Below, piece after piece: positions 22,767-32,251 of a DNA stretch of 32,541 nucleotides. Every line of letters begins with the position of its first letter. The stretch's first letter is position 1. The stretch comes from a virus. Position numbers and translations under genes: made by a program. The stretch covers positions 1-32,541 of IMG/VR virus record IMGVR_UViG_3300035698_015992; one strand, 5' to 3'. The notes below the pieces were generated by a model. That model was not told where the DNA came from. It was given only the letters and a program-made list of their open reading frames with translations, and did no database searches.

Positions 22767-23236
22767 GATTTAATCCTAGTTACATAGAGCTGAAATATGA
22801 ACATCTATTAGGGAGAACCTTTATAGCTGGGTCACAAGATTGTTACTCAATTGTCAGGGACTTCTACAGGGATAATTTTAATATATTGCTTAGGGATTAT
22901 GCTCGTCCAAACAACTGGATAGATTTAGGATTTAACTTATACTACGACAATTTTCACAGAGAAGGTTTTGAATTAGTAGATGCTAGGATGGATCAGCTTC
23001 GGGAGGGCGACTTAATACTTATGGCGTTTAATTCCATATACCCTTCACATGCTTCAATTTATGTGGGTAACGGTAAATTAGTTCACCACCTTCAATCTCG
23101 TCTCAGTAGCTGCGATAGTTTCAGAGGTCCGTTTAGAAATGCTATGACCGGAATATTGAGACATAAGCAAATAACTATTGAAGAACCTAAAGGTTTAGAT
23201 TATGATATATCTAATTTACTTACGAGAAATTTATGA
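22763..23236 (+). CDS. NlpC/P60 peptidase, tail tip (lambda K C-terminal domain equivalent)
   Basis: A 157-residue NlpC/P60 cysteine peptidase, likely used to cleave peptidoglycan stems or to process the tail tip. The catalytic cysteine is C27 in GSQDCYSIVRDFYRD; the histidine is H96 in PSHASIYVGNGK, with H108 in LVHHLQSR as a possible further residue. RLREGDLIL-type segment (QLREGDLILM) precedes the histidine motif, as in lambda K. ATGA overlaps link it to L upstream and to the JAMM gene downstream. Confidence 0.9.
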   Translation: MRFNPSYIELKYEHLLGRTFIAGSQDCYSIVRDFYRDNFNILLRDYARPNNWIDLGFNLYYDNFHREGFELVDARMDQLREGDLILMAFNSIYPSHASIYVGNGKLVHHLQSRLSSCDSFRGPFRNAMTGILRHKQITIEEPKGLDYDISNLLTRNL

Positions 23237-23592
23237 AACTGACATCTAAAACTATTGCTTCTTTAAAAGATAAACTTGACGAGAATGAGCGCATAGGGTT
23301 CATCACCCTTAACGGTAGAATTTTAGAGGTAGTGGAAACGCTTAACATTTCTCCTCAACCTAATGATAATTTTATGTTTAACCCTGATGATTTGCAAACA
23401 TATGTTTTCTCAGGTGAGCATAAGACCAAAGCTACATGGCACACACACCCTACGGACAATGCAAATTTAAGTGCTAATGATTACGTTGGCTTCTTGAACT
23501 ATCCAGAGTTAAAGCATATAATTGTGGCTAAAGATGAAATAAGAATCTACGAGGTAAAAGATGGAGCAATCTTCCAAACTACGCAAAATTAG
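23233..23592 (+). CDS. JAMM/MPN metalloprotease-like domain, tail tip (lambda K N-terminal domain equivalent)
   Basis: The 119-residue protein carries a complete JAMM motif: H70-x-H72-x7-S80-x2-D83 in WHTHPTDNANLSANDYVGF, with an upstream glutamate near E19 in NERIGFITLNG. This zinc peptidase domain is the N-terminal half of lambda K. Here it is a separate gene placed after the NlpC/P60 gene, the reverse of the lambda domain order. Its 3' end overlaps the I-like gene by 32 bases. Confidence 0.9.
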   Translation: MKLTSKTIASLKDKLDENERIGFITLNGRILEVVETLNISPQPNDNFMFNPDDLQTYVFSGEHKTKATWHTHPTDNANLSANDYVGFLNYPELKHIIVAKDEIRIYEVKDGAIFQTTQN

Positions 23593-24184
23593 AATTTTCT
23601 TCCACGGAAGTATTAAGAAGTTTCAACCTGCGGAAGAGGTGTGGGTTAACGCGGAGACTGCTATGGAAGCTCTAAGAGCGATGATTCATCTATACCCAGA
23701 AATGAAAGAGGTAGAAGTAAATAAGAAACCTGTCGTTCAAGTGGTAGGCGTTCAGTGTCGTACTCAATTGCAGCTACCTTGGACATCTGACGAACTACAT
23801 CTCGTTCCAGCTATGATGGGAAGTGGAGGAGGTAGAGGATTAGGAGCTCTCTTTACTATTGTGATCGGTGTAGCGATTGCTGTAGCTGCCCCATACCTTG
23901 CCCCGGCTATCTTAAGTAAGACGATGGCTGCGGCAGTGGGTTCCTTCGGAATAGCTATGGCACTAGGAGGCGTGATGCAGTTGTTTCAACCTGCTCCTCA
24001 ACGCGATACAGGAGCCGCAGCTGCGACCGACCCAGAAGGTTCTCGTTACCTCGGATCATCGGGCAATACCACAAAACTTGGAACTCCTATCCCTATCGCT
24101 TACGGAGTTAATCGGATATTCGGACACTTCATTTCTTTTGATGTTCGTGCACTAGATATGGCAATTAATACAAACTTAGCGTAG
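23561..24184 (+). CDS. Tail assembly protein, lambda I-like
   Basis: The 207 residues show an N-terminal ubiquitin-like beta-grasp part (KIRIFFHGSIKKFQPAEEVW, then TAMEALRAMIHLYP), a hydrophobic glycine/alanine-rich helix pair (about 95-140: LGALFTIVIGVAIAVAAPYL) and the conserved end GTPIPIAYGVNRIFGHFISF. This is the layout of lambda I, needed for assembly of the J/I/L tip. GAGG lies upstream of the ATG inside the JAMM gene. Confidence 0.9.
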   Translation: MEQSSKLRKIRIFFHGSIKKFQPAEEVWVNAETAMEALRAMIHLYPEMKEVEVNKKPVVQVVGVQCRTQLQLPWTSDELHLVPAMMGSGGGRGLGALFTIVIGVAIAVAAPYLAPAILSKTMAAAVGSFGIAMALGGVMQLFQPAPQRDTGAAAATDPEGSRYLGSSGNTTKLGTPIPIAYGVNRIFGHFISFDVRALDMAINTNLA

Positions 24185-24193
24185 TATCCCATC

Positions 24194-27100
24194 ATGCAAG
24201 AAATCATCCGCCGCAATATTCAACTTACAGAACAGATTGAAGATAAAGAGATTATCTTGATTGATCAAGATGGTCAAACTTTAACAGGTTCAGGTTCAGG
24301 GAAGCAGAAACAAAGTTCTGCTCCAGCTTTTACTAGAACCCCAGACACCCTACGTTCTGCGGATACTGTAGAAGTTATCTTAGCTCTTTGCGAAGGACCT
24401 ATAGGTGGACTCCTAAATGGAGGCAAAACTTTCTATGTAGGAGACACCCCTTTAGAGAACCCTGACGGAACTTTTAACTTTGAATACTTTGAACTATACT
24501 TCAAAGCTGGAGCGCAATTGGGAGGGGAGACTCCCATCGTACCTGCGCTTGGAGGAATCACCGACAATTTTAACGTAGGAACAACCCTAGCATCGGGGAT
24601 CCCTGTAACCCGTCAGATTTCTACACAGAACTTTGACGCTTTAGATCTTCGCTTTACTATTAGTCAACTGTTTCTTCAAAACGATAGCGGCATCTACGAA
24701 AATGATTTAGCTGTTGAGGTGCGCGTTAAGAGAAGCACTGATCCATCTTGGGGTGCACCTAGAGCCACCTTCAATGTAAACCTCAGAGGTAAGACCACAT
24801 CTGTTTACGTTAAAGAGATTAGAGTCCCCTTAAGAAATACTGACCAGTGGTTTTGGCAAGTTCAAGTAACTAAAATATCTCCTGACAGCACAAATGCTGC
24901 CGCAACAGATATTGCTTGGGAAAGTTATCAAGCTGTTCAAACTGGACCGAGACAATTTGCTAATACCTCTACAGTTCAAATTATAGCGCGAGCCACTAAT
25001 CAGTTTTCTTCTGTGCCGCAGTTTAGTGGGATTTATCGGGGAGCAATTATACGGGTTCCGACAAATTATAATTCTGCAACTAAAAGCTACGTAGGCAATT
25101 GGAACGGAGCTTTTAAATTTGAGTATACTGATAACCCCGCTTGGTGCTTATATGATTTCATAGTCAACGACCGTTACGGTATCAGTAGTATCAATCCTTT
25201 ATTTGTTGATAAGTACGACTTTTACGAAGCTGCCGTTTGGTGTGATGAGGTAGTATCCAACGGTGTTGGGGGAAGTGAGCCTAGGTTTACCTTCAGTGAC
25301 TACATTCAAGAGCTGACATCAGGATTAGAGAGAGCTAGATATATCGCGGGAACAATGGGGGGAACCGTCTACGATGATGGGAACGGAACATTAGTTCTTA
25401 AGGTTGATCGTAACGATGCCGCAAGCCACCTATTCACTTATGAGAATATAGAGGAAGCTGGGTTTAGCTACAGTTACACAGACATCAATACCCGCTTCAA
25501 TGACCTTACAGTTTCGTTTAAGAACCCAGAGTTGAACTATGAGGAAGATAGACGTAGGGTAACAAACCCCACACACATAGACACTTATGGGAGGATCCCG
25601 TTTGACTTTATTGCTGTAGGATGTAACTCGGAATCTGAAGCTCTGAGACGTGCTTACTACAGAATGAATAGTGCCACCACTGAAACAATGATGGTATCAT
25701 TCAAGACAAACCGTTTGGGTTCAGCCGTGAATCCTTTTGACGTTATCTTGGTATCAGATTCTGATTTGGGTTATGCATTATCGGGAAGGGTTAAATCTCT
25801 AAACGTTGGAAGAACTCAAGCAACCTTAAGAGACCCACTGTTTTTAGAAGCTGGAGTTCAGTATGAAGCGCATTTCCGTGTTCCCCAAGGAATAATATCT
25901 AGGGTAGTAACAACTCCCTCTAGTGGACTCGTTACCCAATTCAATTTAACTTCAGCATTGCCAGAGGATGTTCCAGAGTTCTGCACCTTCACCTTGGGTC
26001 AGTATAACCAAGCGGGAGCCCCAATCGGTATCGGCGCACCTAAACCGTTCAGGGTAACGAACATTGCCGAGGTGGACGGAAACCCTGATGCTATTGAGAT
26101 AACCGCGATAGAATTAAATCGTAACAAATTTGAGGATAGTGAAAATCAGGTAGTATCTACTCCTACAGATTACTCAGCAATTGGTGATCCATCCAACATA
26201 CCCGGACCTACATCCGTATCCTTTCTTGCGGTCTACTCTAAGAGTGACAACCAAGTGTGGACTGTGGTAAGTGTGACCTTTCCAAATAACCAGTATCGCT
26301 TTTACTCTGGAGATTTTGAAGTGTGGACTCGTAGACTTGTGGCTGGAGTTCCTGTGGGATCTTTCCAGACACAGTCAGTATTTTATGGGGACACGTTAAA
26401 GGGACACCCAGCTGGACCACATGAGGTTAAGGTTGTTCCCTCTAACACCTTCGGACAAACTCCTCCTTTAGCATTAATGCCTACTTGGACATATAATTTT
26501 GCTAGCACTAGTCAGGTGGGAATACCTCCTAAAAAGATCTTAGGATTGACGACTACTCAGACGAGAACAGGGTTCTACATTAACTGGACTATTGAACCCG
26601 ATCAGCAGGATCTTGTTCATCACTTCATCATCCGAGAAGGTGCAACTTTTGAAACCTCTGTAATTCTTGCAAACAATGTTCAAGAGTTTTTCTACCTTGT
26701 AGACCCCATGGCTAAGCGTAGTTATACTGTTTGGGTGTCAGCAGTTTCTATAGGGTTCGTAGAAGGTCCAGCTGAAACTATCTCTTTCACAAATTCTGCA
26801 CCGTTGCCTCCTGAGAACCTTACTGTTGAAGTAGCCTTTGAAACTATCATGATCTTCTTTGATCGCATGAGCGAAGTTGATATTATAGGTTACAGGATTC
26901 AGTATCGCAAAGTAGGGGAAACTGTTTACTTGGATATGAATCCTTCAGGACTGTTTGATCAAGGTGAATCAGATACCGCTTACGAGTTTAGGGTAGCAGC
27001 TCAGGATCCTCTCACCCAGATACTAGGGGACGAGATTTGGGGTAATCCCATCTCTGCACGGACTCGCTCAACGCTTTCTGTAGAAAAATCGTTTGATGAC

Positions 27101-29494
27101 GTCCGACAATTAACCTCTGTAAACTTGGTAAGAAATGGATCGTTTGAGCAGGATTTAAATCATTGGGTTGTAGAGGGAGTTGGGGGAGAAGTTTTATCCT
27201 CTCCGAGTGCACCTTACGCTGATCCGTTAAACGGAACTTCAAAAGTTTTGAGGCTGACCTCTACTACATTAGTATCTAAGAAGTTTGTGATACGACCTAA
27301 AGGAACTTTCAGCGTATCTGTAGAGCTGCTAAGAGCTACGCTATTAGCGCAAGCTGGAGCAAATCACTCTTTCAACCTACTGGTTTACAATCAAAACAAT
27401 GAGATTATTAAGGAGTATACTCAAGCTGAGGGTAAGAGACTTATAGATCCCGAAGAGCTTGACCCTGTTGAGTGGAGAAGATTCAGTTCAACCTTCACTA
27501 TTCCAGAGTTAGGAGTTTGGGCATCGTTTAAGTTCACAGCAAACGGGGGATACATATTCATAGATGGGGTTCAGGTTCAAAAAGGTAACGCTGCGACAGC
27601 ATTTAACCCTCACGTGTCTGAAGAAATTTCTGCCGAGGATCTAGGACTTATTGCTATCCCTGATCTAACACTCCCCAATACCCCCTCGGCTTTTACTGTG
27701 AGCAGTTCTTTTAGATCTATCACGTTAACTTGGAGCGCACCCACTAACAAGCCAGTTGCTACCTATCAGATATTTAGAAATACTGTTTTGATAGGGACAT
27801 CTGATGCACCTGTTTTCTCTGACACTCCTCCAGTTACCGCTCAAAATTACTCGTATCAGGTGAGAGCTGTGGATGCTAACGGTAACACTTCTGCACTTTC
27901 GGTCGCAGCAACGGGAGCTACCACACCGTTAACCTCTGCGGATTACGCGAACCTTTCAATCATAGGGGCAAAGATTGCTGACGCTGCAATTGATAGTGCA
28001 AAAATATCTGATCTCTCAGCAGCTAAAATCACATCTGGAACTATCACAGCGGGAAATATTTCCGTAGGTAGCGATCGTCTACGTCTTGAAGGCGCAGATA
28101 GACGTATAATAGTTCTAGATGAGTTAGGACAGCAAAGGATTATCCTTGGTAGGTTAGGAGCAGGAACACAGAACTACGGTATTCAAGTGTTCAGTAACAC
28201 AGGACAGGTAGTGCTGGACGCTGACGGGTTAGGGCTTAATGTTGTAGGCCCCAATCAGGTTCTCAGTGGGGCAATAGGAACAGATAAGATTGCAACAAAT
28301 GCGATCAACGCTGATAAGATTGCCGCGAACTCTATCACGGGTGTCAAGATCCTAACTAATGCAATTGAAGCTCGGCACGTTGTATCAGCATCCATCACCG
28401 CAGATAAGATAGCGGTCGGTCAACTCTCAGCAATCACTGCTAATCTAGGTTTAGTTACAGCAGGGATTATCAAGGGTGCGGGACTAGCTTCCACCACCAA
28501 CTTCTGGAACCTTGGAACTGGAGAGTTCTGGATAGGCCCCGCGAATCAATCCTCCTTTCTTAGATATGATCCTATAACGGATAAGATATTAATAAAGGGA
28601 GACGTTGTATTCCAAGCGACAACTGTAAACTGGAATCAAGTTTTAGGTCGTCCGATGAACCTTGCTACGCTAGACCCTGACAGGGCAATTAAGATAGATG
28701 GGGTTCAAGCGGGAGCGGATAGAACATCCTTGAATACTGCCAAAGATGTTTTTGCAGTAGGCGGCAGACCTGCAAGTGACGTTTCATTTTGGGCAAGCGA
28801 TCCGGCAGTACGCATAAATCAACAGACAACAACTATCAATGGTGGTAAAATTACTACAGGGTCAATTACTGCTAATCAGATTCAGGTTGCTAATCTCTCA
28901 GCAATCACGGCTAACTTGGGAACTATTGTAGCGGGGAGGTTACAAAATCCTAATAACAGTTGCTTCATCAACGTGACAGCAACTGGGATTGATCAATTTA
29001 TTAACTGTAATAATAAGTTTATCGTTGATGCACTCGGAAATGTTTATCTTGAAAACTTACAAGTTAATGGTAACGCAATTATAAACGGGACAATTACAGC
29101 GGACAAGGTAGCTCACGGATCGCTATCTGCAAACTACACAGGGCAGGATCAGGTTTTTGTTCCAAACCTTGTAGGTTCAGAGATTCTAATTGTTCAAGCT
29201 GTGAAGTATGCTACGTTGTCTCCAATGCAGGGGGGACATCCGGGTTTAAGCAGAGGCTTTAACCATGTGATTGTGACTGCTCATAATTTCGGTAATGGGC
29301 CACTATCTCATTTAGGCGGTGGTCCCTTCCTAAGAGCAGGACTTGTTCAAGGTGGAGGAGGCTTCCTGATAGATAACACAGGGACAATGACGGGGCTCAA
29401 TGGGAACGCTAATTTAACAGTCTACTATTTCTCTCAAGGCTCATGGTGGAGACTGCGCGGGGTCCTATTATATGTTACGAGGCTTAGAAGGTAA
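24194..29494 (+). CDS. Tail tip attachment protein, lambda J-like
   Basis: A 1766-residue host-specificity protein. The N-terminal ~650 residues are the J hub core (SADTVEVILALCEGPIGGLL; WCLYDFIVNDRYGIS). FN3-like domains follow at about 669-960, then a jelly-roll carbohydrate-binding-like module (about 977-1140, beginning NLVRNGSFEQDLNHW) and another FN3 (1156-1246). The C-terminal third has repeated SITADKIAVGQLSAITANL-type segments and a glycine-rich tip (GGGPFLRAGLVQGGGGF) that probably meets the receptor. No Shine-Dalgarno is visible before ATG 24194, and the in-frame upstream stop at 24182 excludes an earlier start. Confidence 0.96.
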   Translation: MQEIIRRNIQLTEQIEDKEIILIDQDGQTLTGSGSGKQKQSSAPAFTRTPDTLRSADTVEVILALCEGPIGGLLNGGKTFYVGDTPLENPDGTFNFEYFELYFKAGAQLGGETPIVPALGGITDNFNVGTTLASGIPVTRQISTQNFDALDLRFTISQLFLQNDSGIYENDLAVEVRVKRSTDPSWGAPRATFNVNLRGKTTSVYVKEIRVPLRNTDQWFWQVQVTKISPDSTNAAATDIAWESYQAVQTGPRQFANTSTVQIIARATNQFSSVPQFSGIYRGAIIRVPTNYNSATKSYVGNWNGAFKFEYTDNPAWCLYDFIVNDRYGISSINPLFVDKYDFYEAAVWCDEVVSNGVGGSEPRFTFSDYIQELTSGLERARYIAGTMGGTVYDDGNGTLVLKVDRNDAASHLFTYENIEEAGFSYSYTDINTRFNDLTVSFKNPELNYEEDRRRVTNPTHIDTYGRIPFDFIAVGCNSESEALRRAYYRMNSATTETMMVSFKTNRLGSAVNPFDVILVSDSDLGYALSGRVKSLNVGRTQATLRDPLFLEAGVQYEAHFRVPQGIISRVVTTPSSGLVTQFNLTSALPEDVPEFCTFTLGQYNQAGAPIGIGAPKPFRVTNIAEVDGNPDAIEITAIELNRNKFEDSENQVVSTPTDYSAIGDPSNIPGPTSVSFLAVYSKSDNQVWTVVSVTFPNNQYRFYSGDFEVWTRRLVAGVPVGSFQTQSVFYGDTLKGHPAGPHEVKVVPSNTFGQTPPLALMPTWTYNFASTSQVGIPPKKILGLTTTQTRTGFYINWTIEPDQQDLVHHFIIREGATFETSVILANNVQEFFYLVDPMAKRSYTVWVSAVSIGFVEGPAETISFTNSAPLPPENLTVEVAFETIMIFFDRMSEVDIIGYRIQYRKVGETVYLDMNPSGLFDQGESDTAYEFRVAAQDPLTQILGDEIWGNPISARTRSTLSVEKSFDDVRQLTSVNLVRNGSFEQDLNHWVVEGVGGEVLSSPSAPYADPLNGTSKVLRLTSTTLVSKKFVIRPKGTFSVSVELLRATLLAQAGANHSFNLLVYNQNNEIIKEYTQAEGKRLIDPEELDPVEWRRFSSTFTIPELGVWASFKFTANGGYIFIDGVQVQKGNAATAFNPHVSEEISAEDLGLIAIPDLTLPNTPSAFTVSSSFRSITLTWSAPTNKPVATYQIFRNTVLIGTSDAPVFSDTPPVTAQNYSYQVRAVDANGNTSALSVAATGATTPLTSADYANLSIIGAKIADAAIDSAKISDLSAAKITSGTITAGNISVGSDRLRLEGADRRIIVLDELGQQRIILGRLGAGTQNYGIQVFSNTGQVVLDADGLGLNVVGPNQVLSGAIGTDKIATNAINADKIAANSITGVKILTNAIEARHVVSASITADKIAVGQLSAITANLGLVTAGIIKGAGLASTTNFWNLGTGEFWIGPANQSSFLRYDPITDKILIKGDVVFQATTVNWNQVLGRPMNLATLDPDRAIKIDGVQAGADRTSLNTAKDVFAVGGRPASDVSFWASDPAVRINQQTTTINGGKITTGSITANQIQVANLSAITANLGTIVAGRLQNPNNSCFINVTATGIDQFINCNNKFIVDALGNVYLENLQVNGNAIINGTITADKVAHGSLSANYTGQDQVFVPNLVGSEILIVQAVKYATLSPMQGGHPGLSRGFNHVIVTAHNFGNGPLSHLGGGPFLRAGLVQGGGGFLIDNTGTMTGLNGNANLTVYYFSQGSWWRLRGVLLYVTRLRR

Positions 29495-29496
29495 TT

Positions 29497-30516
29497 ATGA
29501 ATAACACAATTTTAGAAAGCGGTATAACAACTCTGACACGTCCTGTAGGAGTGCAAGAGTTTTCGTTTGACGATTTTACGCGCAAGATGGAACTAGTTAA
29601 TTTTTTCGCTTACTGCCGATCTTTTAACCTTCTCCCTGTGGGAGGAGATTATTCTAGGCTCTTCTTGATTAGATTAACGTATAATCATTTACTTGGAGCG
29701 TCTCACACGACCTCACAGGCAGCAGAATTAGCTTGGCTTCAGCTGCAAACCTCTTCACTCCTTTCAAGTAGAGAGGCACTTTGGAAGTTGTACTTCTCTC
29801 AACATGCAATTGTCGCTGACGTTCAAGGTTTAACTTACGGAGGACTATCCTTAGAAGCCGCTTATCGTAAGTTTTTAGCTGAATATGTTGGAGAAATCTT
29901 TACATTTGATGAGTCAGCGTTTATAACTGAATTACTCACATTCCGATTGAGTCGAGTCTATCAAGATAGTTCTACAGTTTCTGACGTTGTCACCTTCCTA
30001 CGACAGATGTTTCGCCAATTTAGTGATTCGTGTTCCGCTTCAGATACTGTAGCTATCTTGATAAATAGAAGCTTTAGCGACAATTCAGCTTCTCTTGATA
30101 ACATAACTATGAGCATGAACAGAACTTTCTTTGACTCTGTAAATGTGTCTGATACCTTTACCTTTACAGGTGGCGCAGCTCAAGATGAAAATAGCCTCTT
30201 CACGAGTGAGGGAGCAAGCGTAAATGAAACAATCTCCCTATCCTTTATCAAGGTTGTAGCAGATCTCACAACGGTAGTAGACTCCATATCTCTAGAAACC
30301 TCTGTAACTTTTTCCGATCAGTGTAACGTATCTTCAAGCTTGAGCTTTATACTTGGAGGGATACTAGACGTTAATGAGGTATCTAGTAATGAGGACGTTT
30401 ATTTGATTCTCATGAATAAAAGTTTCTTTGAAACTATAAATGTTACCGAAGATGTCATCACCGGATATGTGGGATTCAACGCGGGTAGGTTCGGCAGTTA
30501 TTACTTTGGAGCCTAG
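29497..30516 (+). CDS. Repetitive fibre-like protein downstream of J
   Basis: The gene starts two bases after J stops, with AAGG before it. Of 339 residues, the first ~150 are a globular helical part (YSRLFLIRLTYNHLLGASHT). The rest is built from degenerate units of about 20-32 residues with the core (F)SD-x-x-x-x-SD-x-(V/I)-T: FSDSCSASDTVAI, FSDNSASLDNITM, FFDSVNVSDTFTF, FSDQCNVSSSLSF, FFETINVTEDVIT. The end reads FNAGRFGSYYFGA. Such repeats suggest an extended beta-rich shaft. A side-fibre or tip accessory role is likely. Confidence 0.7.
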   Translation: MNNTILESGITTLTRPVGVQEFSFDDFTRKMELVNFFAYCRSFNLLPVGGDYSRLFLIRLTYNHLLGASHTTSQAAELAWLQLQTSSLLSSREALWKLYFSQHAIVADVQGLTYGGLSLEAAYRKFLAEYVGEIFTFDESAFITELLTFRLSRVYQDSSTVSDVVTFLRQMFRQFSDSCSASDTVAILINRSFSDNSASLDNITMSMNRTFFDSVNVSDTFTFTGGAAQDENSLFTSEGASVNETISLSFIKVVADLTTVVDSISLETSVTFSDQCNVSSSLSFILGGILDVNEVSSNEDVYLILMNKSFFETINVTEDVITGYVGFNAGRFGSYYFGA

Positions 30517-30590
30517 ACATTTATCAATTGCTTATATAATTTTTTTGAACTAATATGATGTAAATAACTTTTATAGTGGAAAACTTAAAC

Positions 30591-31085
30591 ATGTTTGATT
30601 TTGAAAACGACTCAGTAAACTGGCAGAAGCCGGGGTTCTCAGATTTTGCTAAGATTAAAGGATCAGTCACAGGCGTAATGACAAACGAGAATGGGGAAGT
30701 AGTTTCTCAATTTGAGGATAAGAATCTCATTGTGGCCTCAGGGTTAGCTTGGCTAGCAAGGGTTTTTGCTGGGGAGGTTTTCAACGGTATGACACACATG
30801 GCGGTAGGAACTTCTGCAACAGCTGCCTCCACAGCTCAAACAACTTTAGTAGGTAGTGAACTTGGTCGCGTTGCAGTGGCAAGTAGAACACGAGTAAACA
30901 ATCAGGTAACTGTAATTGCCACCTTCCCTGCGGGCGTTGCCACTGGAGCTTTAAACGAAGCTGGAGTATTTGACGGATCCTCTGGAAGCACAATGTTTGC
31001 TCGGATTGTGTTTGGAGGCGTTCAGAATAAAGGCGCAAACGACTCTTTCCAAATTACTTGGGTATACACCTTTAATGCAGGATAA
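30591..31085 (+). CDS. Putative tail fibre / tip accessory protein
   Basis: I choose ATG 30591 over GTG 30576 because TGGA (30577-30580) then serves as ribosome site. The product of 164 residues has NENGEVVSQFEDKNLIVASG at the N-terminal half, MTHMAVGTSATAASTAQTTL in the centre and NEAGVFDGSSGSTMFARIVF near the end. This pattern is common in phage tail fibre-like proteins of unknown detailed function. A 74-base gap precedes it and contains TATAAT at 30535-30540 but no good -35. Confidence 0.65.
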   Translation: MFDFENDSVNWQKPGFSDFAKIKGSVTGVMTNENGEVVSQFEDKNLIVASGLAWLARVFAGEVFNGMTHMAVGTSATAASTAQTTLVGSELGRVAVASRTRVNNQVTVIATFPAGVATGALNEAGVFDGSSGSTMFARIVFGGVQNKGANDSFQITWVYTFNAG

Positions 31086-31087
31086 TT

Positions 31088-31441
31088 ATGCCTAGATATA
31101 CCAACGACAATCCTGAGCTGTTCGGACCTAACTCTATTCCGAACCCCGATCAACTTACTAATGGTTTGACTTTAGGAGTCCACGGTTTTGATATTCGCAC
31201 CCTGTTTCTTGCTGTCAGTACTGACGCGGCTAGAAAGTTTAGCGGGAACCCTAACGGGCAGGTAGAAGCAAGGTATGTGGGTGCAAAATTATACAATCCT
31301 GTAAGCGGTGACTTGTGGATATGTTCGGTTGCTGGAGACATTAACTCTACAGTCTGGGTTAATTACTCACTACATGTTGCAAATCAAGCGGCAGCAGTTG
31401 CAACAACTAACGCCATCGTGATGGCTATAGCTCTCAGTTAA
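31088..31441 (+). CDS. Unrecognised small structural protein
   Basis: A 117-residue protein (MPRYTNDNPELFGPNSIPNP...) two bases after the previous stop, with AGGA upstream. The central part is beta-rich (ARYVGAKLYNPVSGDLWICS) and the end is hydrophobic and alanine-rich (AAVATTNAIVMAIALS). It belongs to the run of small distal-tail genes; no family is recognised. Confidence 0.7.
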   Translation: MPRYTNDNPELFGPNSIPNPDQLTNGLTLGVHGFDIRTLFLAVSTDAARKFSGNPNGQVEARYVGAKLYNPVSGDLWICSVAGDINSTVWVNYSLHVANQAAAVATTNAIVMAIALS

Positions 31442-31453
31442 TAAAGGAACATC

Positions 31454-31789
31454 ATGACTTCAAATTTCAGATCTGTATCTATTGTAGTAAGCACTACGGA
31501 GGCTCAACTTTATCAGTGTCCTGTGGGGAAGCAAGCAATTATTACTCAATCCTCCTTCACTAATGTGACGAACCTTGGTGTCAACATAGACTTGATATAT
31601 AGATTTAATAATGGGGGCAGCCCTCAAGATAGAAGAATCGTGGATGATTTACCTCTAACTGCTAAGGCTACTTGGAGCTTTGCTGACATGGGGAAACTTG
31701 TTTTAAACCCTCTAGACTCCATTAGAGCTGTCTGCACAGATTCAAACGCAGTAGACGCTATCGTCAGCGTTCTAGAACTTGACACATAA
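31454..31789 (+). CDS. Small structural protein of a phage beta-sandwich type
   Basis: The 111 residues have a pattern seen in small phage virion proteins: LYQCPVGKQAIITQSSFTNV, a central polar segment and GKLVLNPLDSIRAVCTDSN. AAAGGA precedes the ATG. It follows the 117-residue gene by 12 bases. Fibre-associated or tip-associated function is inferred from place only. Confidence 0.7.
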   Translation: MTSNFRSVSIVVSTTEAQLYQCPVGKQAIITQSSFTNVTNLGVNIDLIYRFNNGGSPQDRRIVDDLPLTAKATWSFADMGKLVLNPLDSIRAVCTDSNAVDAIVSVLELDT

Positions 31790-31802
31790 TTAGAGGATTG
31801 AC

Positions 31803-32237
31803 ATGGTATATATTGCAAACGCTCCAGACTTTGGCACAAAGCTATACTCAGACTTAGACCTTAATGGTAGAAAGATAAGTGGTGCAGGAATCTTAACAGG
31901 TAGAGTAGACCTTCAAAGTTTCTCAGCATTGAGTAACAACATTCCTGTTACTGATTGTAATGGATCTGTATTACTTGCGAGCAGAGATACTTCCAACTCC
32001 ACGTTCGTGTTACCCGTTGCCGAAATAGGTATGATGTTCACCGCCTACGTTCAGTTTGCTAGGGTGTTAAATGTAACTCCTAACGGAGGAGATAGAATCG
32101 TAATGGGCTCTACGCTCGGAAACATCGGACAAACAATTGCAAGCGGGGGATCTATAGGTGATCAATTAGGTTTAATGTGTATCGCTTTAGGTTCTTGGGT
32201 TCTCGTTCAACGTAGCGGCGCGTGGCTGTTTGTATAA
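31803..32237 (+). CDS. Putative short tail fibre-type protein
   Basis: The N-terminus KLYSDLDLNGRKISGAGIL is the type of segment found at the start of phage fibre proteins, where a strand of the shaft refers to the previous module. The remainder (TFVLPVAEIGMMFTAYVQFA, then IASGGSIGDQLGLMCIALGS, ending SGAWLFV) is a beta-rich tip like those of many fibre heads. 144 residues; AGAGGA lies upstream. The receptor is unknown. Confidence 0.65.
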   Translation: MVYIANAPDFGTKLYSDLDLNGRKISGAGILTGRVDLQSFSALSNNIPVTDCNGSVLLASRDTSNSTFVLPVAEIGMMFTAYVQFARVLNVTPNGGDRIVMGSTLGNIGQTIASGGSIGDQLGLMCIALGSWVLVQRSGAWLFV

Positions 32238-32251
32238 TTTAGGAGTGACGT

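Noticed and set aside
30535-30540. Promoter in the gap before the 164-residue fibre-like gene
   Set aside because: A TATAAT is present in an AT-rich gap but no -35-like hexamer lies at the correct distance.
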